This document shows positions 34,251-45,640 of a stretch of 64,000 nt of DNA, in pieces. A program made the translations under genes and the position numbers. The stretch is from Flammula alnicola (Eukaryota > Basidiomycota > Agaricomycetes > Agaricales > Strophariaceae), in NCBI GenBank assembly GCA_015499995.1, contig JADNRV010000099.1, forward strand, positions 62,001 to 126,000, given 5' to 3'. The notes beneath the pieces were generated by a model. That model saw nothing but the letters and a program-made list of their open reading frames with translations, had not been told where the DNA came from and searched no databases. Positions within the stretch are counted from its first letter, which is position 1; every line of letters begins with the position of its first letter.

Positions 34251-34698
34251 ATCTTGGCCCAAAAAATTAACCTACATCCTTCTTGCCTCTGCTGGTGGTA
34301 TATATTTGCAATTGCCCTGGAGGTGGCATACTTAGCTGCTAAGTGGGGCCTCAGACCAAGAAATATTCGACCAAATATTTTCACTAAGCCCCAAGTACTC
34401 CAGTCTACTCATTGGAACAATTGTGCTGGTTCTGACAATGCTCTTTATCTGAATTGATTCTCATCGGTTAATAGGCATAGTTGCAATTCTTTTTTCTATC
34501 GCCTTGGCATTGTTAATAGAAGTGCAACAAGGTTGACGATATGGATGAAGCACCAGGTGCAATTTACTGTTGAATACTTGGGTACTTGCTCTGCAAGATG
34601 CTCACTGAGTGTATCCATGTTCATCGTATTGTCTGCTGTAATAATGATCTGAAATTTTGTCAGCCTCATCTCAGGTATGTACAGTCCATGAATATTCA

Positions 34699-36883
34699 CT
34701 GTACTTTACAGTGCCCCACCTGTCCACATAGACTCCACGGACTCCACGGAATTCCATGGACAATCTGTGGACTTTTAACTTAATGACATTTTTCTTATTT
34801 CTGATAAAATTAGTCCATGGAAGTCCACGGAAGTCCATGGACAGTCCACAGAAAGTCCACAGAAAGTCCACAGCAAGTCCATGCCCAGTCTAGAGCATGA
34901 AATTAGCAGTAAATATCATGTCTGTGGACTTCTGTGGACTTTCTGTGGACTTTGGACTTAAGAGTTAACTTAGAGTTACATTAAATTGGAAATATCAAAG
35001 TCCATGGAGAGTCCATGGACTTCTGTGGACTCAGCATTATAAACAAATATTACAACTTAAAAAATTGATGATATTTTTAAAAAAAAACTATTACAATACA
35101 TGCAGTACACTACTGAGCAACAGGTAGTGGTCAACTTACAGATGGGGCAGACACCATGGCAGCAGCTGGGTGAACTGAGGTCCAGGGGCAGGGTTGTACT
35201 GACAGCAGGGCATCTGGGAGGCTGCATCGTTGGCAGCCTGGGGGCATCGTCAGGCCGTCGTCGGGTCCGTGGTGGCGGCGTGTGACATGCAGTGGCACGA
35301 CGAGCCATCGTGGCTCATCGGCGTGGGTTCCCGGGGCTTGTTGTGGCTGTCGTGGGGTCGTGGTGAGGAGCGGTGGTGAGGTGGGGTCGACGGTCGCGTC
35401 GGTCGTCGCCTGGTCGTCGCATCGGGGTCGCGTCGGTCGTTGCGTTGCAGTCGTGGTCGTGTCGTGGTCGCGTCAGTCATCGGGTCAGTCGTCGCTGGTG
35501 CGAGCGCCAACGCGATGTCGCCGTCGCGTGCCCGTCATGGCAGGCGCATGGCAGCTGTGGTCGTGGGTGTCCGGTCACCTGCGACGCTGCCGTCGGGGTC
35601 GTTTTCAGTGCCCGGGGCACGTCGTATCTGCGAGGGGAGGTGGTGGGGGTTAGCCGTCGTTGCGGGGTCATCGTTTACGATGTACCGTGCGGGCCTCCCA
35701 CTTCATGGGTCCCCCCTGCATATCCAACACCCCCGCCGCCCGCCGTCGTGGCGCCGTCCTGTTGGCTCGGTTTCGCGTATCCGCACCATCGTCGTTGCGT
35801 GCTGCGGCGGGTCGTGTCGTCGCCTCGTCGTGTCGTGTCGTGCCGTCGTCGCTTCCCTCATCGTGTCGTCGTCGTGTCGTCGTCGTGTTCGTCGCGGTTG
35901 CGGTGCAATCCCCGTCACTTGCGCCGGTTTGGGCTGGCAGCAGCAGCGATGGGGGCAGCGGGCTGGCGGACAGCGCCGCTGCACGTCTGCCATCGGGTGC
36001 CCGTCATGGCGGTCGCGCTGTGGGTGTGGATGTGGTGGTCGGTCACGTGCGACGCTGCCGTTGGCGTCGTTTCAATGCCTGGCGGGCAGATCAGATCTGC
36101 AGGGGAGTGGGTGGTTAGCAGTCGTTGCGGGGGGTCGTTTACAACGTACCTTGTGGGCCTCCCATTTGCTGGGTCCCCCCTTCGTATCCAACCCCCCCCC
36201 CCCCGCGCGCATTTTCCCTCATGCGCCGCGTCGTCGCGCCATCCTGCTGGCTGGGTTCGCGTATCCGTGCTGTCGTCATTGTTGCGTGGTGCGCGGGTGG
36301 TGACGGCCGTCGCCGCCATTGTCGATATCGTGGTCGTAGTCGCGGTCACGGTCGCGGTCATGGTTGTCGTGGTTGTGCGGTATCAGCGGGTGGTCCGCGC
36401 GGAGGGGGATGGTGGTGGGAGGGAAGAAATGTCGTGACGTGGCAACGTTGCAGCCGCGTCACCATCGTTCGGTAAACGGTTGCCGGTTTGCCGACGCCGG
36501 TCGGTATATTTACAATCAAATTTCTACTTAAAGAAACGCCCACTTGGCGCAGGTGGTTACAGCACGGCAATATTAATACTCCGTAAGTCACTGGTTCAAT
36601 TCTCCCTCATGCCATTTTATTCTTTTTGCTATTATTACTAATATAGTAAGGGCAAGTCCACAAAATCCACGGCATTGTCCACGGATAGTCCATGGAGTCC
36701 ACACCTAAAATGGACATTGTGTGGACTTTCCGTGGACTTTTCGTGGACTCAAATTTGCAATTTGGCAGGTGTTTTCACCAAAATTGAACCTGAAAAAAAC
36801 TTGTAAAAAGTCCGCGGATTGTCCATGGAATCCGTGGAGTCCGTGGAGTCCACGTGGAACAGGTGGGGCAGTGTAAAGACCTC
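34699..36883 (-). mobile_element. Non-autonomous KDZ-type element B (2,185 bp, 8-bp TSD)
   Basis: The left end is CTGTACTTTACAG and the right end, reverse-complemented, is GAGGTCTTTACAC, as in A. Flanks 34691-34698 and 36884-36891 are both aatattca. The arms carry GTCCATGGAC-type motifs, and the GC-rich interior matches A throughout, in inverse orientation, including the tRNA-like segment and the palindrome near 35300. Long open frames through the interior on both strands reflect GC-richness and are not genes. Confidence 0.85.
36537..36613 (+). other. tRNA-like segment with A and B boxes in element B
   Basis: TGGCGCAGGTGG (36545-36556) and GTTCAATTC (36594-36602) fit A and B boxes. The segment begins GCCCACTTGGCGCAGGTGGT, close to a tRNA 5' half, but the anticodon arm does not fold normally. 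It points outward to the GAGGTC end. Confidence 0.6.
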
Positions 36884-37030
36884 AATATTCATCTCACCTT
36901 ATGCTCAATACTGAACTCCTCCAGAATCTCCTTAAATGCCAGAGCCATGTTTAGACCAGTGTGTGACTGATACTAAACCATTGTCAGTGCTCATAGCGAG
37001 ATTGAAATCACAAAATTTAATAGTTGAATT

Positions 37031-38779
37031 GTTTCATCAATGTACACTGGTTAGAGATCCCTCACCACAGCATAGAGGTTGCAGAATGAAACAGGTGCTT
37101 AAGTGAAGTTACTCATCAGTGTTGTTTGGTACAAAGCTGATGCCAAACAACCTACAGCCAAACAATGCATGACAAGCATCCAACAGCTCCATACCAGCTG
37201 TCGAAGGAAGCAAAGATGAACTCTGTCTGATTCTTGAGATTGATCTTGCTAGATTTAAAAAGTTAATACACTTTCAAAAATGATGCTGAAACAGAGGTAG
37301 CTTATGTCAAATCTGAAAAAATACAGATACCAATGACGGAACTGACAATAATGACAAAGTATTTGCCAGAATAGCCAGGTGGTTGAATGAGATTCACAGG
37401 GTTTGGCGCACAAATATATGAGAAGTTGGGTTGGATGCCACCAAAATCTTTGGTGGTGTCCATTGCATCTTCAACTGAAAAAACACAATCAGCATAAATG
37501 ATTGCGAAAGAGAGAAATATATAAAATTACTCTTAACAGAGCCATCTTGTGCTGGTGGTCCACCAGCATTGGTGGTAGCAGGCAGGGGTATATGAAGCAG
37601 GTTTTGCTTATCTCGCATAGTGCTGAAGGCTGAAGAAATGATGCAAGGAAACAATTTAAAGAGACAATTTGAAGAGATGATTGATCAAGACAAGCAGCTT
37701 TTATGCAAAAAGAAAGTGAAACTCACAGATATTGTCCCTGCAGTGACCACTGCACCATTGTATTAGGACACCATTTTCTGTGAACCTGAAAGCATTTTTT
37801 TTGAGAAAATAGAATAAATTATTTGAAACCAGGAGCTTACCATTCTGATCGGAAGTGGATGCTGATCGTTGCAGTTGTCACACAGATGAGCACCAAACTG
37901 TAAAGAGATAACAGGGATTGGTCCAGGGATTAAACAGAAGGTGGATCAGAATGAGAGAGATCTGCTGTCGGCCATTTGTTTGCAATTTTTTGATTGAATA
38001 AACTGCCTACCAATTATTGATCGAATTACAGTAAAAATAAAAATACAGAGGAGGGCACTACATACTCTTTCAATTTGCCAATACTTTTACTTGCACTCGA
38101 CAAAGTTCCATTACTGTTCAAAAACCAACACAGTGAGTTCATGCCCATTGAATAAAGTTCAAAAAACTCACCTCACAGCAGGTCTCAGATATGGTTAATC
38201 CTGGCACTTTCCAAGGCTCCCAAAAAAACTTCATGATGGGGCAGAAGAAAGCATATGCTCAGGCCATGCATGAAGGCCACACGTGCCTTGCCATCCTGCC
38301 ACGTGACATTATTTTCAGATCCCGGAGAATTAAAAATAGCATGGAATAATGGAATGATGTCATTAAAATGATGCTCTCCCAGAAATCCAAGTCATTTTTA
38401 GAATGACATCCAAACTCATCCTTTGCAATCCACCCCATCCTGCCCCCCCATAGGGCATGCAAATGACTGATTTGGATAGAGAAAAATTGGAGCCATATGA
38501 TGGTATTTTTTCCTGGTAGAAAAGCACCCCCGATGATGAGCAGGAGGCCAATTAATATCCCCATGGCTATTCTGTGCAATGGGCAGGATTATTGGCTATT
38601 GTTTACTATCACCCGCCCCATCAACAGGCCACAGGCCTGTCTCTGGCACCCCCGGCACACCATAGAGGATCTAAAGGAGTCCTTGGGCAACTCCCCATGG
38701 TGGGCAACTAGTGGTATAGATGTATGACCTTAGTTGGGACACTGCCATAGATTGATACATGAGTGTAGCACATATAGGT
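37031..38779. other. Decayed interval, no gene recognised
   Basis: A minus-strand exon-like piece at 37654-37394 (LPATTNAGGPPAQDGSV) has introns on either side but no recognisable family. The remainder, including minus-strand frames around 38259-38579, has no supporting motif. Confidence 0.35.
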
Positions 38780-39677
38780 GTGACCGCGCACCTGACATCA
38801 GAATGACATGGGAGCACAATGTTGTGCTCCTGGTGCCATTGGTGTTGCATGTCCATCCTGGTGGTCATGTGGAAGTGGTGGTTGCGATAGGCTGCATGCG
38901 ATGCCGCCACTGGCATTGTTTTCAGTGCCTGCGGTATGTTGCATCTGCGAGGGACATGGTGGGGGTTAGCGGTCATTGTGGGGTCATCGTTTATGACATA
39001 CCATGTGGGCCTCCCACTCCTGGGTCTTTCCTTTGTATCCAACACTATCCTCCCCCCCCCCCCTGGCATGTATTCCCTCACGTGCCATGGCATCATGGCG
39101 TCACATTGTCCTCTTGGGTCAGTTTTGCATATCCAGGTTTTGCATATCCACGGCATCGTCATTGCATACTGGGCTGGTCATCATTGTCGTTGTTGCCATG
39201 GGTGTGCATTTGTCATGGTCATGGAGCAGCGGGTGGTCTGCAGGGAGACATGGCAGGAACGGTGGTGGTGGGAGGGAAGAACAGTGGTGATGTGGCAATG
39301 CTGGAGCCATGTCACCATGCGGCAATGAGTTGCCAATTTGCCAAGGTCACATGCACTGTCTAGGCTGTTCAGAATCCATATTCATGTAAATAATAGGAAA
39401 TGAATAATTAATTACTTAATACATTGATTATACAATAAATATAAAATAAATCACTGCACAGGTGACCAGATTCCATTTTTCATTCTGTTTTGCATTCCGT
39501 TCCAGCAAATTCTGGTGCCCATACCAGATTCCAGGTCAATCCGGTATCCATTCTACTGGACTGACATCTGGTATTTTGGCTGGTCTCTGTGCCAAACCCA
39601 TTCCACCAGAATCACCTGGAATCCACATGGATTCTGCCAGATTCCACTAGGAATCCATGGGGGACACATAAGAACTC
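38780..39677 (-). mobile_element. Decayed KDZ-type element E
   Basis: The right end, reverse-complemented, is GAGTTCTTATGTG, a mutated GAGGTCTTTA core. The arm 39465-39670 uses GGAAT/ATTCC motifs as in D, while the interior (38780-39330) matches A and B, including tcttccctcccaccacc, gtgggcctcccac and the gggagcac palindrome. CG dinucleotides are largely TG or CA. The left end and target duplication are not recognisable. Confidence 0.65.
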
Positions 39678-39839
39678 CTCCTTTTGATGCCTCAGCTGCA
39701 TATAATGAAAGACGAAGTGATCATACAATCAAATAAAAACAACCATGTTTGTTGCATAGGTGGTGTTTGGATTTAAGTGAAGATATGCACATGAGATAAA
39801 TGCTTGCTTGAATGTGTCAAGGGCGATGATCCAGCAAGC

Positions 39840-40640
39840 TGCATTGTACAATGAGTAAGCAGATTGTCAGAGGTCTGGGCACCAGCAATCCAGCCCAAAA
39901 CATGAAAGACATGCCTGGATGTAGCTGAGCATATGCTCTTCAACAAGGCATGCTTGGCTTGTGATGTGACCTTCCACTGCAGACATAGCAGTGCCGATTT
40001 GAACTAAATGCCAAGGAATAAGTTCAGGGCCTGATTCTTGAATGGAAAACAGTTGCGCTTCAGTAGAGAACCATGTTCTGAAGCTATTGAGAAGCTGGAA
40101 AGACAGGTTTTTGGGCACTTCCTTTGCATCAAGTAGGGCCCAGAGGATATGAAGGTGAAGAGCCATGGCCTTCTACATGACAATTAAATAGCATAAGTGA
40201 AAACCTAGGGAAAAGTGTAAAAGGTTACACATCTGTAGTCCACCTAAATCATCCAGCATCTCTTGTGGTAGGAAACAGTAAATTTGTGCCACAGGTTTGA
40301 TAATGGCTTTCTTCTTTTCTGATTTTGGAGGAGCTGCTTGATTAGTAGGAGGTTGTTGGTTTACACTATCATGGGCAAAACTGAATGATTGCAAGGCAGG
40401 AATAGTAGAGGATCAGACAGGAATAGTAGGGGATTGGACAGGAATAGTAGGAGGGATAGAAATGGTATGCAGTGCTGTGGCACCGAGGGTTGTCTGATGA
40501 CTTGAGTAAGTATTATGTGCTGGAGCAGTATGGGGCACAGGACCCGTGGACTTTCAGCGCCTCTTTCAGGGGGCAGAAAGGGATGTATTATCACAACTGT
40601 CTTCCAGATGATGGCTCCATGAAAGAATAATGACAATGAT
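39840..40640 (-). pseudogene. Unrecognised two-exon gene fragment
   Basis: On the minus strand an exon ending ...QEMLDDLGGLQM joins, across a GT-AG intron of about 60 bp, to KAMALHLHILWALLDAKEVP and a following helical segment that ends in a stop near 39867. The N-terminal side is Pro/Ser-rich. Family unknown. Confidence 0.4.
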
Positions 40641-41981
40641 GATGCCTGTGCGACATTTTTGCTCTAGTGCCAGCAAGTACAACACTTGGAGGCACTTTGC
40701 TCATTTGGATTGCAATTTTTTTTCTTCAGTGAAATCATGACAAATGATATGATGCAGTAAATGTGGTGGATCTGGGATGGAAAAAAAAGAGACAAAGTAT
40801 GCACCGGCTGACCACCTGAGAAGGACTTCAATGCATTATAGCATCATACAGTGCTATTTCTGTCAGATCATTCACGCCTTGCAATGCATGAGGCACTATA
40901 GCCATATAAGGGGCTGAGAGGTTGAGGATCAGAATTGGGATCACAACTTCTTCCAAATTCGTGAATGGAGAGTTCTTTTAGCTTTGTTCCTTTTGTCCAG
41001 TCCAAATCTATATAAAAAGAGTGCTTTTACATTTCCCGCAAACATATTCTCATGTTCAGCCCTCCCTGGAATCCCAAGGATTATCCATCAGGGCTGCAAA
41101 ACTGAGAATCTGCAGAGTGTCAGGCTTTGCCAGATGCAAAGTACATAGAAAATATTCTCTCAAATCCCTTATCCTGAGGACCCATCTGTTCATTCTTGCT
41201 GGCTACTATGCTGAAGATCTTGGTTGTCCATGGTCAGTTGTGATCCCGCCATTTTTTGGCTTTTTATTATGACTTTGGAATTGGATGTGTGGCCAGCTAG
41301 TTAGGCTCCATAGACATAACCAGACTAAAGCATGCCATCATCACCATCCATCATTCTCCACTGGCTGGTGAGCTATAGATAGATGCACTTTCTTCAGTCA
41401 GGCAGGGCTAGAAAATACATAAACCCCATCACTGGGATTCTAAATGCTTGACTGTAACCTTCCTGGAGATCTATAACATATAACAGCCATGCAAAACTAT
41501 TACCAAGAAGCTCATGAAGAGGAGAACTTGGAGTAAGTCCATAGACTCCTGTCTCCATACTTGGTTAATCAAATACCACTCCCACCAGATTTGGGGGAAA
41601 TTGGTTGTGCATGCAATTTCTTGTTTTATGCATCCACATTTATTTAACAAGCTTCTCAGATTGGGTGGCCAACCAACATGGGGGCCATTGCAGATGTGAT
41701 TCACCACTTACAAGGCCTCAATTTTTATGATGCCTCCAACTGCAGACTCAGCAAGCCAACATACATTGGCACCATTATTGATCCAAGTATCCGCTGATGA
41801 GCCACTAAATTTTATGGCTTTTTTAACTGCGGACTCAGCCCCAGTCTTCTTTCCTACTCCTGAGGCCCAAACTCTCAGAAATATACATTTGTTATATCAC
41901 ATTTCTTGATTCTTTCACAATCTGACCACCACATTTTGTCATCATCGAAAGCTTATCCTCAGTCACAACCGTCGAGACCAC
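40641..41981. other. No gene recognised
   Basis: Only short frames without family motifs are present. Confidence 0.3.
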
Positions 41982-42500
41982 ATGGCGTTCCCTCAGCACT
42001 GGAACCCCAGCTCCAGTGAACAATTGAGTGTTCCACTCTCTATTTGCCAGCCAGATAAGTGCCAGTACCAGGGTGCTCAACCACCTCTTGTTGCTGAGCA
42101 TGTTCCCTGGCTGCAACCAACTATAGACTACTCCAGATTTTTCTCTCCTGGTTTTCAACCACCACCAGTTATGAAGCACTGGGATCCCCTGCTTCCCTTT
42201 TATCAACCTCCCCCAATCACCCAGCACTGGAGTGCTCCACTGCCTGATCAGCTTCCCCTGGCCATGGAGTACTTGGATACTCTGCCGTCTGTGTGTCAAC
42301 CTCCCCCGGTCCAGTACTTGGGCGCTCTGCTGTCAGAACCTCAACCTCCCCAGGTCCAATACTTGGACACTCTGCCATCAGCGCATCCACCTCTCCTGGT
42401 CACCCACATACTCTTGCCTGTTTTGGAGACACCCCCATCCATACCACTATCGATGTCATCCCCAGGAGCAATCCAAATAGTTCAATACATACCGGGTTAA
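41982..42500 (+). CDS. Proline-rich hypothetical protein fragment
   Basis: A 172-residue frame rich in Pro, Gln and Leu, with an imperfect repeat around QPPPVQYLGALLSEP and YLDTLPSV that recurs about every 15-25 residues. I see no domain. It may be the N-terminal part of the coding-like region that continues in another frame from 42561. Confidence 0.35.
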   Translation: MAFPQHWNPSSSEQLSVPLSICQPDKCQYQGAQPPLVAEHVPWLQPTIDYSRFFSPGFQPPPVMKHWDPLLPFYQPPPITQHWSAPLPDQLPLAMEYLDTLPSVCQPPPVQYLGALLSEPQPPQVQYLDTLPSAHPPLLVTHILLPVLETPPSIPLSMSSPGAIQIVQYIPG

Positions 42501-42560
42501 GGAAGTCAAGGAAACCAAAGGGGTAGGCAGTCAGCTAACTCTGGCTCAGCAACATCAAGT

Positions 42561-43543
42561 ATGTGGATGCACCCTAATACATACCACAGGCAAGTGCAGG
42601 ATGAACATGCTGATGTGCTTTTTGCTGGGGATGAGTTCTTGCAAGCAGCAATAAATTCTAGCCTCTTCTGTCCACCTGCCCCAAGCAAGTTTACTTCTGA
42701 CCCAGACAGCCGTGACTGGATGGTCTTGGTCTGCAATGAAGTTAACCAAATAAATGAGACATTCAAGTCACAGCCTCCCTTAAAGGACGATGATGCCACT
42801 AGGAAAAGGGTAAGTTTCCAATTCTGTAGCCCTCATCATAACACTGAGCAATATTTATTGCCATAGATCTTCCTGCCAGTCATCAACTTCAGCAAGCAAC
42901 TCTGAAAGATAGGCCAGGTAGTCATATGAGCCCACTATGGCCTCAATGATAAGAACAGTGTCAAAGAAATCCAGATGCTTGACGTGATAAGCAAATTACT
43001 CAACGACCTGAAATCAATGGAGCATGCCCATGGCAGTCTCCCAGTTAGCATCATTTCAGGCTAAACATTGGAAGTTAATAACATGTTGACCAAATGATTT
43101 TTCCTACTCTTAGGAAGCCTCCGATATATTTAATGACGAGTGCTGCAAAAAAAGTTTGCTTGAGTTTTTTTTTCAATACCTTGACTTGCTGGCAGTGCTT
43201 TTTCCTGGGATATTTGGCCCTCTCTTTACAAAGAAAGTTGTTGTCCTTGGGCATATGAATGTAAGCATTGTCCCTCTCTAGCTGATCATTTTCATCATCA
43301 CAATTTGGTTTCTTGTTGAAGGTTCAAATTTGCTTGGAAGAATGGTTGACTGGCACACTGGATTCTAAAAACTCCTGCAGATCATATGTAAAAACCTACA
43401 AGCAAATTCTCAAGGTGATCAAAACAGAAGCTGAAAAACCTGAATACAGCCAGGTTTTAACAAAAATGTTCAATGACTGGTGGACTGAAGGCAGGTTAGT
43501 CTTATCCTGCATTTTCAGAGATGCACAACATTATTTGACGTGA
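42561..43543 (+). pseudogene. Unrecognised multi-exon gene, plus strand
   Basis: An exon with DEHADVLFAGDEFLQAAINS and DSRDWMVLVCNEVNQINE ends at a gtaag donor near 42810. Later exons include LEFFFQYLDLLAVLFPGIFG and, from 43322, VQICLEEWLTGTLDSKNSC and VLTKMFNDWWTEGR. The middle part contains stops, so the gene is probably decayed. No family is recognised. Confidence 0.35.
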
Positions 43544-44349
43544 CATGATAGCGAGATCAGGCTGCTGGGGAAAATGGAGAACTCAATGCACAATCCAAAC
43601 ACATCCCGTAGGTTCAAACTTCCACAGCATATAGGACCCACTGCCTCTGGCTCGGGGACAACAACCAAAACCCTATAAGGAAGGTGCTTATCCAGCCATT
43701 CTACCACCATTGATACCGTGTTGAACCACTAAAGATGTACATATTGTTGATATTACTCAATATGGTGCCTAGCCAGCCGTGCTGGTGAAATGATGACCAA
43801 TTCATTAGTCAGCACTACCAGAAAAGCACTGACCAATCCTTTAGTCAGCACCACAAAAAAGTGGTGACCAAGCACTTTGGGCTCATTTCATTATGTCATT
43901 TGAAAAAGAAAAATGTAACATCTTAAGGACACTTTAACGTGAAATGCCCATGGTTCTCAGGAAGGAACATTCTGGTTAATATCGTTGAAGTGGCTAACAT
44001 TTAAAAAGCTTGACACGCAAAGGCATGTCAATGTCTTATCAAAATAGAGTCTGAAAATACTGTTTGATTGACTGCAAATACAAAATAACTGCACAGCAGC
44101 TGGTGCTCACGACATCTCCATGTCTGCCCTTTCATTCATGCTCATCTACCTCCACCTGCTCATCTTCATCCTTCTCTGCATCGTCTGTGTGAAGAGCAAC
44201 TGGCCTACCTGCAGGCTCTCATTTGACGGCCATATTCACATAGTCAATTTTCATATGCGCCATATAAAGTTGATCCCGTTCTGATATGCCCGCTGTTTTG
44301 AGGTTGACACCTAGTGTGTACGTCGAGTCAGTAATGGAAATGTCATAAC
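43544..44349. other. No gene recognised
   Basis: Includes short repeats around 43800-43870 (ttagtcagcac / gaccaa). No coding motif. Confidence 0.3.
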
Positions 44350-45640
44350 TAAGACATCACTCACCACAATGTTTCCCAGGTGGATCCAGCTTGTGGATCA
44401 CATCTTGTTCCACCTCACCCTTCACAAGAGCTGTGTGATAAAAGGCAAGCATTTGGCAGAGGAAAAATCTTGATGGGCCATGAGAGGTGTTGCTAACATA
44501 CCTCTCCACCACAAAACAGTGAATCAGGCCATACAACATATTCCTGATTGTTGAAGTGGCATAAAAATGACCACCCTCGAAAACACTATGCTCAAGGGTG
44601 AAGACAGCATGAGGTGTATTTGGTCACATGATTCTAGCATGTCAAACAGGGTGTTAGGCTTCACATGCCAGCAAGAGGACTGGAGACCTACAGTTTTGTG
44701 CTGGAAGCAAGGACAACAGCCTCCAGTAACCATCCCTTGGGAACTTTTTCCAAATCAAAGTTTTCTTCCAAAAAGGTGGTGATGCTGGCAAAGTTGACCA
44801 TCTTTTTGAAACTGGGTTTAATGGGAGCCAAGATCCACCATTTGGCCCCAAACATGGAAATGATGATTTATAAATGTGCCGAGGCCATCACTGTCCACGT
44901 GTAATCTGTGGAAGGCACCCTTTGTGGCTGCCAGCCCTCATCAAAAATCAGCTGCATGAGTAGGCATACCCGGCTTCCACCCAACACTGTTCAGTGTCGC
45001 ACGCAGAGCATATATCTCAGAAGTGAATGTCATCTGTTTGAGCCCATGAGGGGCAGCAGGAAATTCAAGGCATTCAGTGCTTTACCATGGGGTTGCTGCG
45101 AACATTCATATAGCTGCCGAATAGTCTCTTTTTTGATATGCTCATCAGCATACTGGCCAATAGGAAGGGACTGGTCTGTATAGGATGGAGTTAAGAAACA
45201 ATCTCAATACCTGGGATTGACTTACCTTGAATATTGACCATGCTGTCCGATGGAGCAATATCCCTGAACGCCTCCTTGAATGATGCTTTGCCATTGGTGG
45301 TGTCCATGATAATGATGTGTTTTGTGTGCAGGATCTCCTGCACCCTCAAATCACTCATCCAGGCAAACTCGACCTCTATCATGATAGAGAGCATGGACTG
45401 GTCCTTGTCTGCAATGTGCAGAGGCTTCAAATCCCTGTACTCTTCCTGCACAGCATTCACTATAGGGAGGAGGGTCTGAAGAGTTGCTTTGTCCTGAAGA
45501 TGAATCAGCATGCCATGAGATTGATAGGTAGAAATTATCAATACTTGGACAATTGGCTTGAAATTGAATGCCTTGCCCTTGGGGCCATAAGCAGTGATGC
45601 TTTTCTCCAACTTGTATTCCTGAAGGTCAAATGAAGGGAT
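44350..45640 (-). pseudogene. Unrecognised gene, possibly transposase-derived
   Basis: A minus-strand frame (45610-45191) contains FAWMSDLRVQEILHTKHIII followed by MDTTNGKASFKEAF. A hydrophobic strand ending in DTTxG/N is reminiscent of the first catalytic Asp of MULE/KDZ-type RNase H transposases, but this is a single weak motif. Further exons at about 45170-44900 and 44539-44357 are coding-like without recognised domains. Confidence 0.3.

Larger units (their letters stand above)
34496..37030 (-). pseudogene. hAT transposase relic interrupted by element B
   Basis: On the minus strand beyond B (37000-36890) the frame reads HTGLNMALAFKEILEEFSIEH and meets a donor gtgaga. Element B (36883-34699) follows inside this intron. 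The intron acceptor ttcag then leads to ITADNTMNMDTLSEHL and CTWCFIHIVNLVA, the DN-N and C-x2-H-x3-NLVA blocks of hAT transposases. With B removed, the intron would be about 55 bp, normal for this genome. The frame then ends at 34496 without the C-terminal dimerisation region, so the copy was probably already broken. Confidence 0.7.

Noticed and set aside
35373..36437. Plus-strand 354-residue frame in element B
   Set aside because: Same composition artefact as in element A; no domain, and frames in other phases are equally open.
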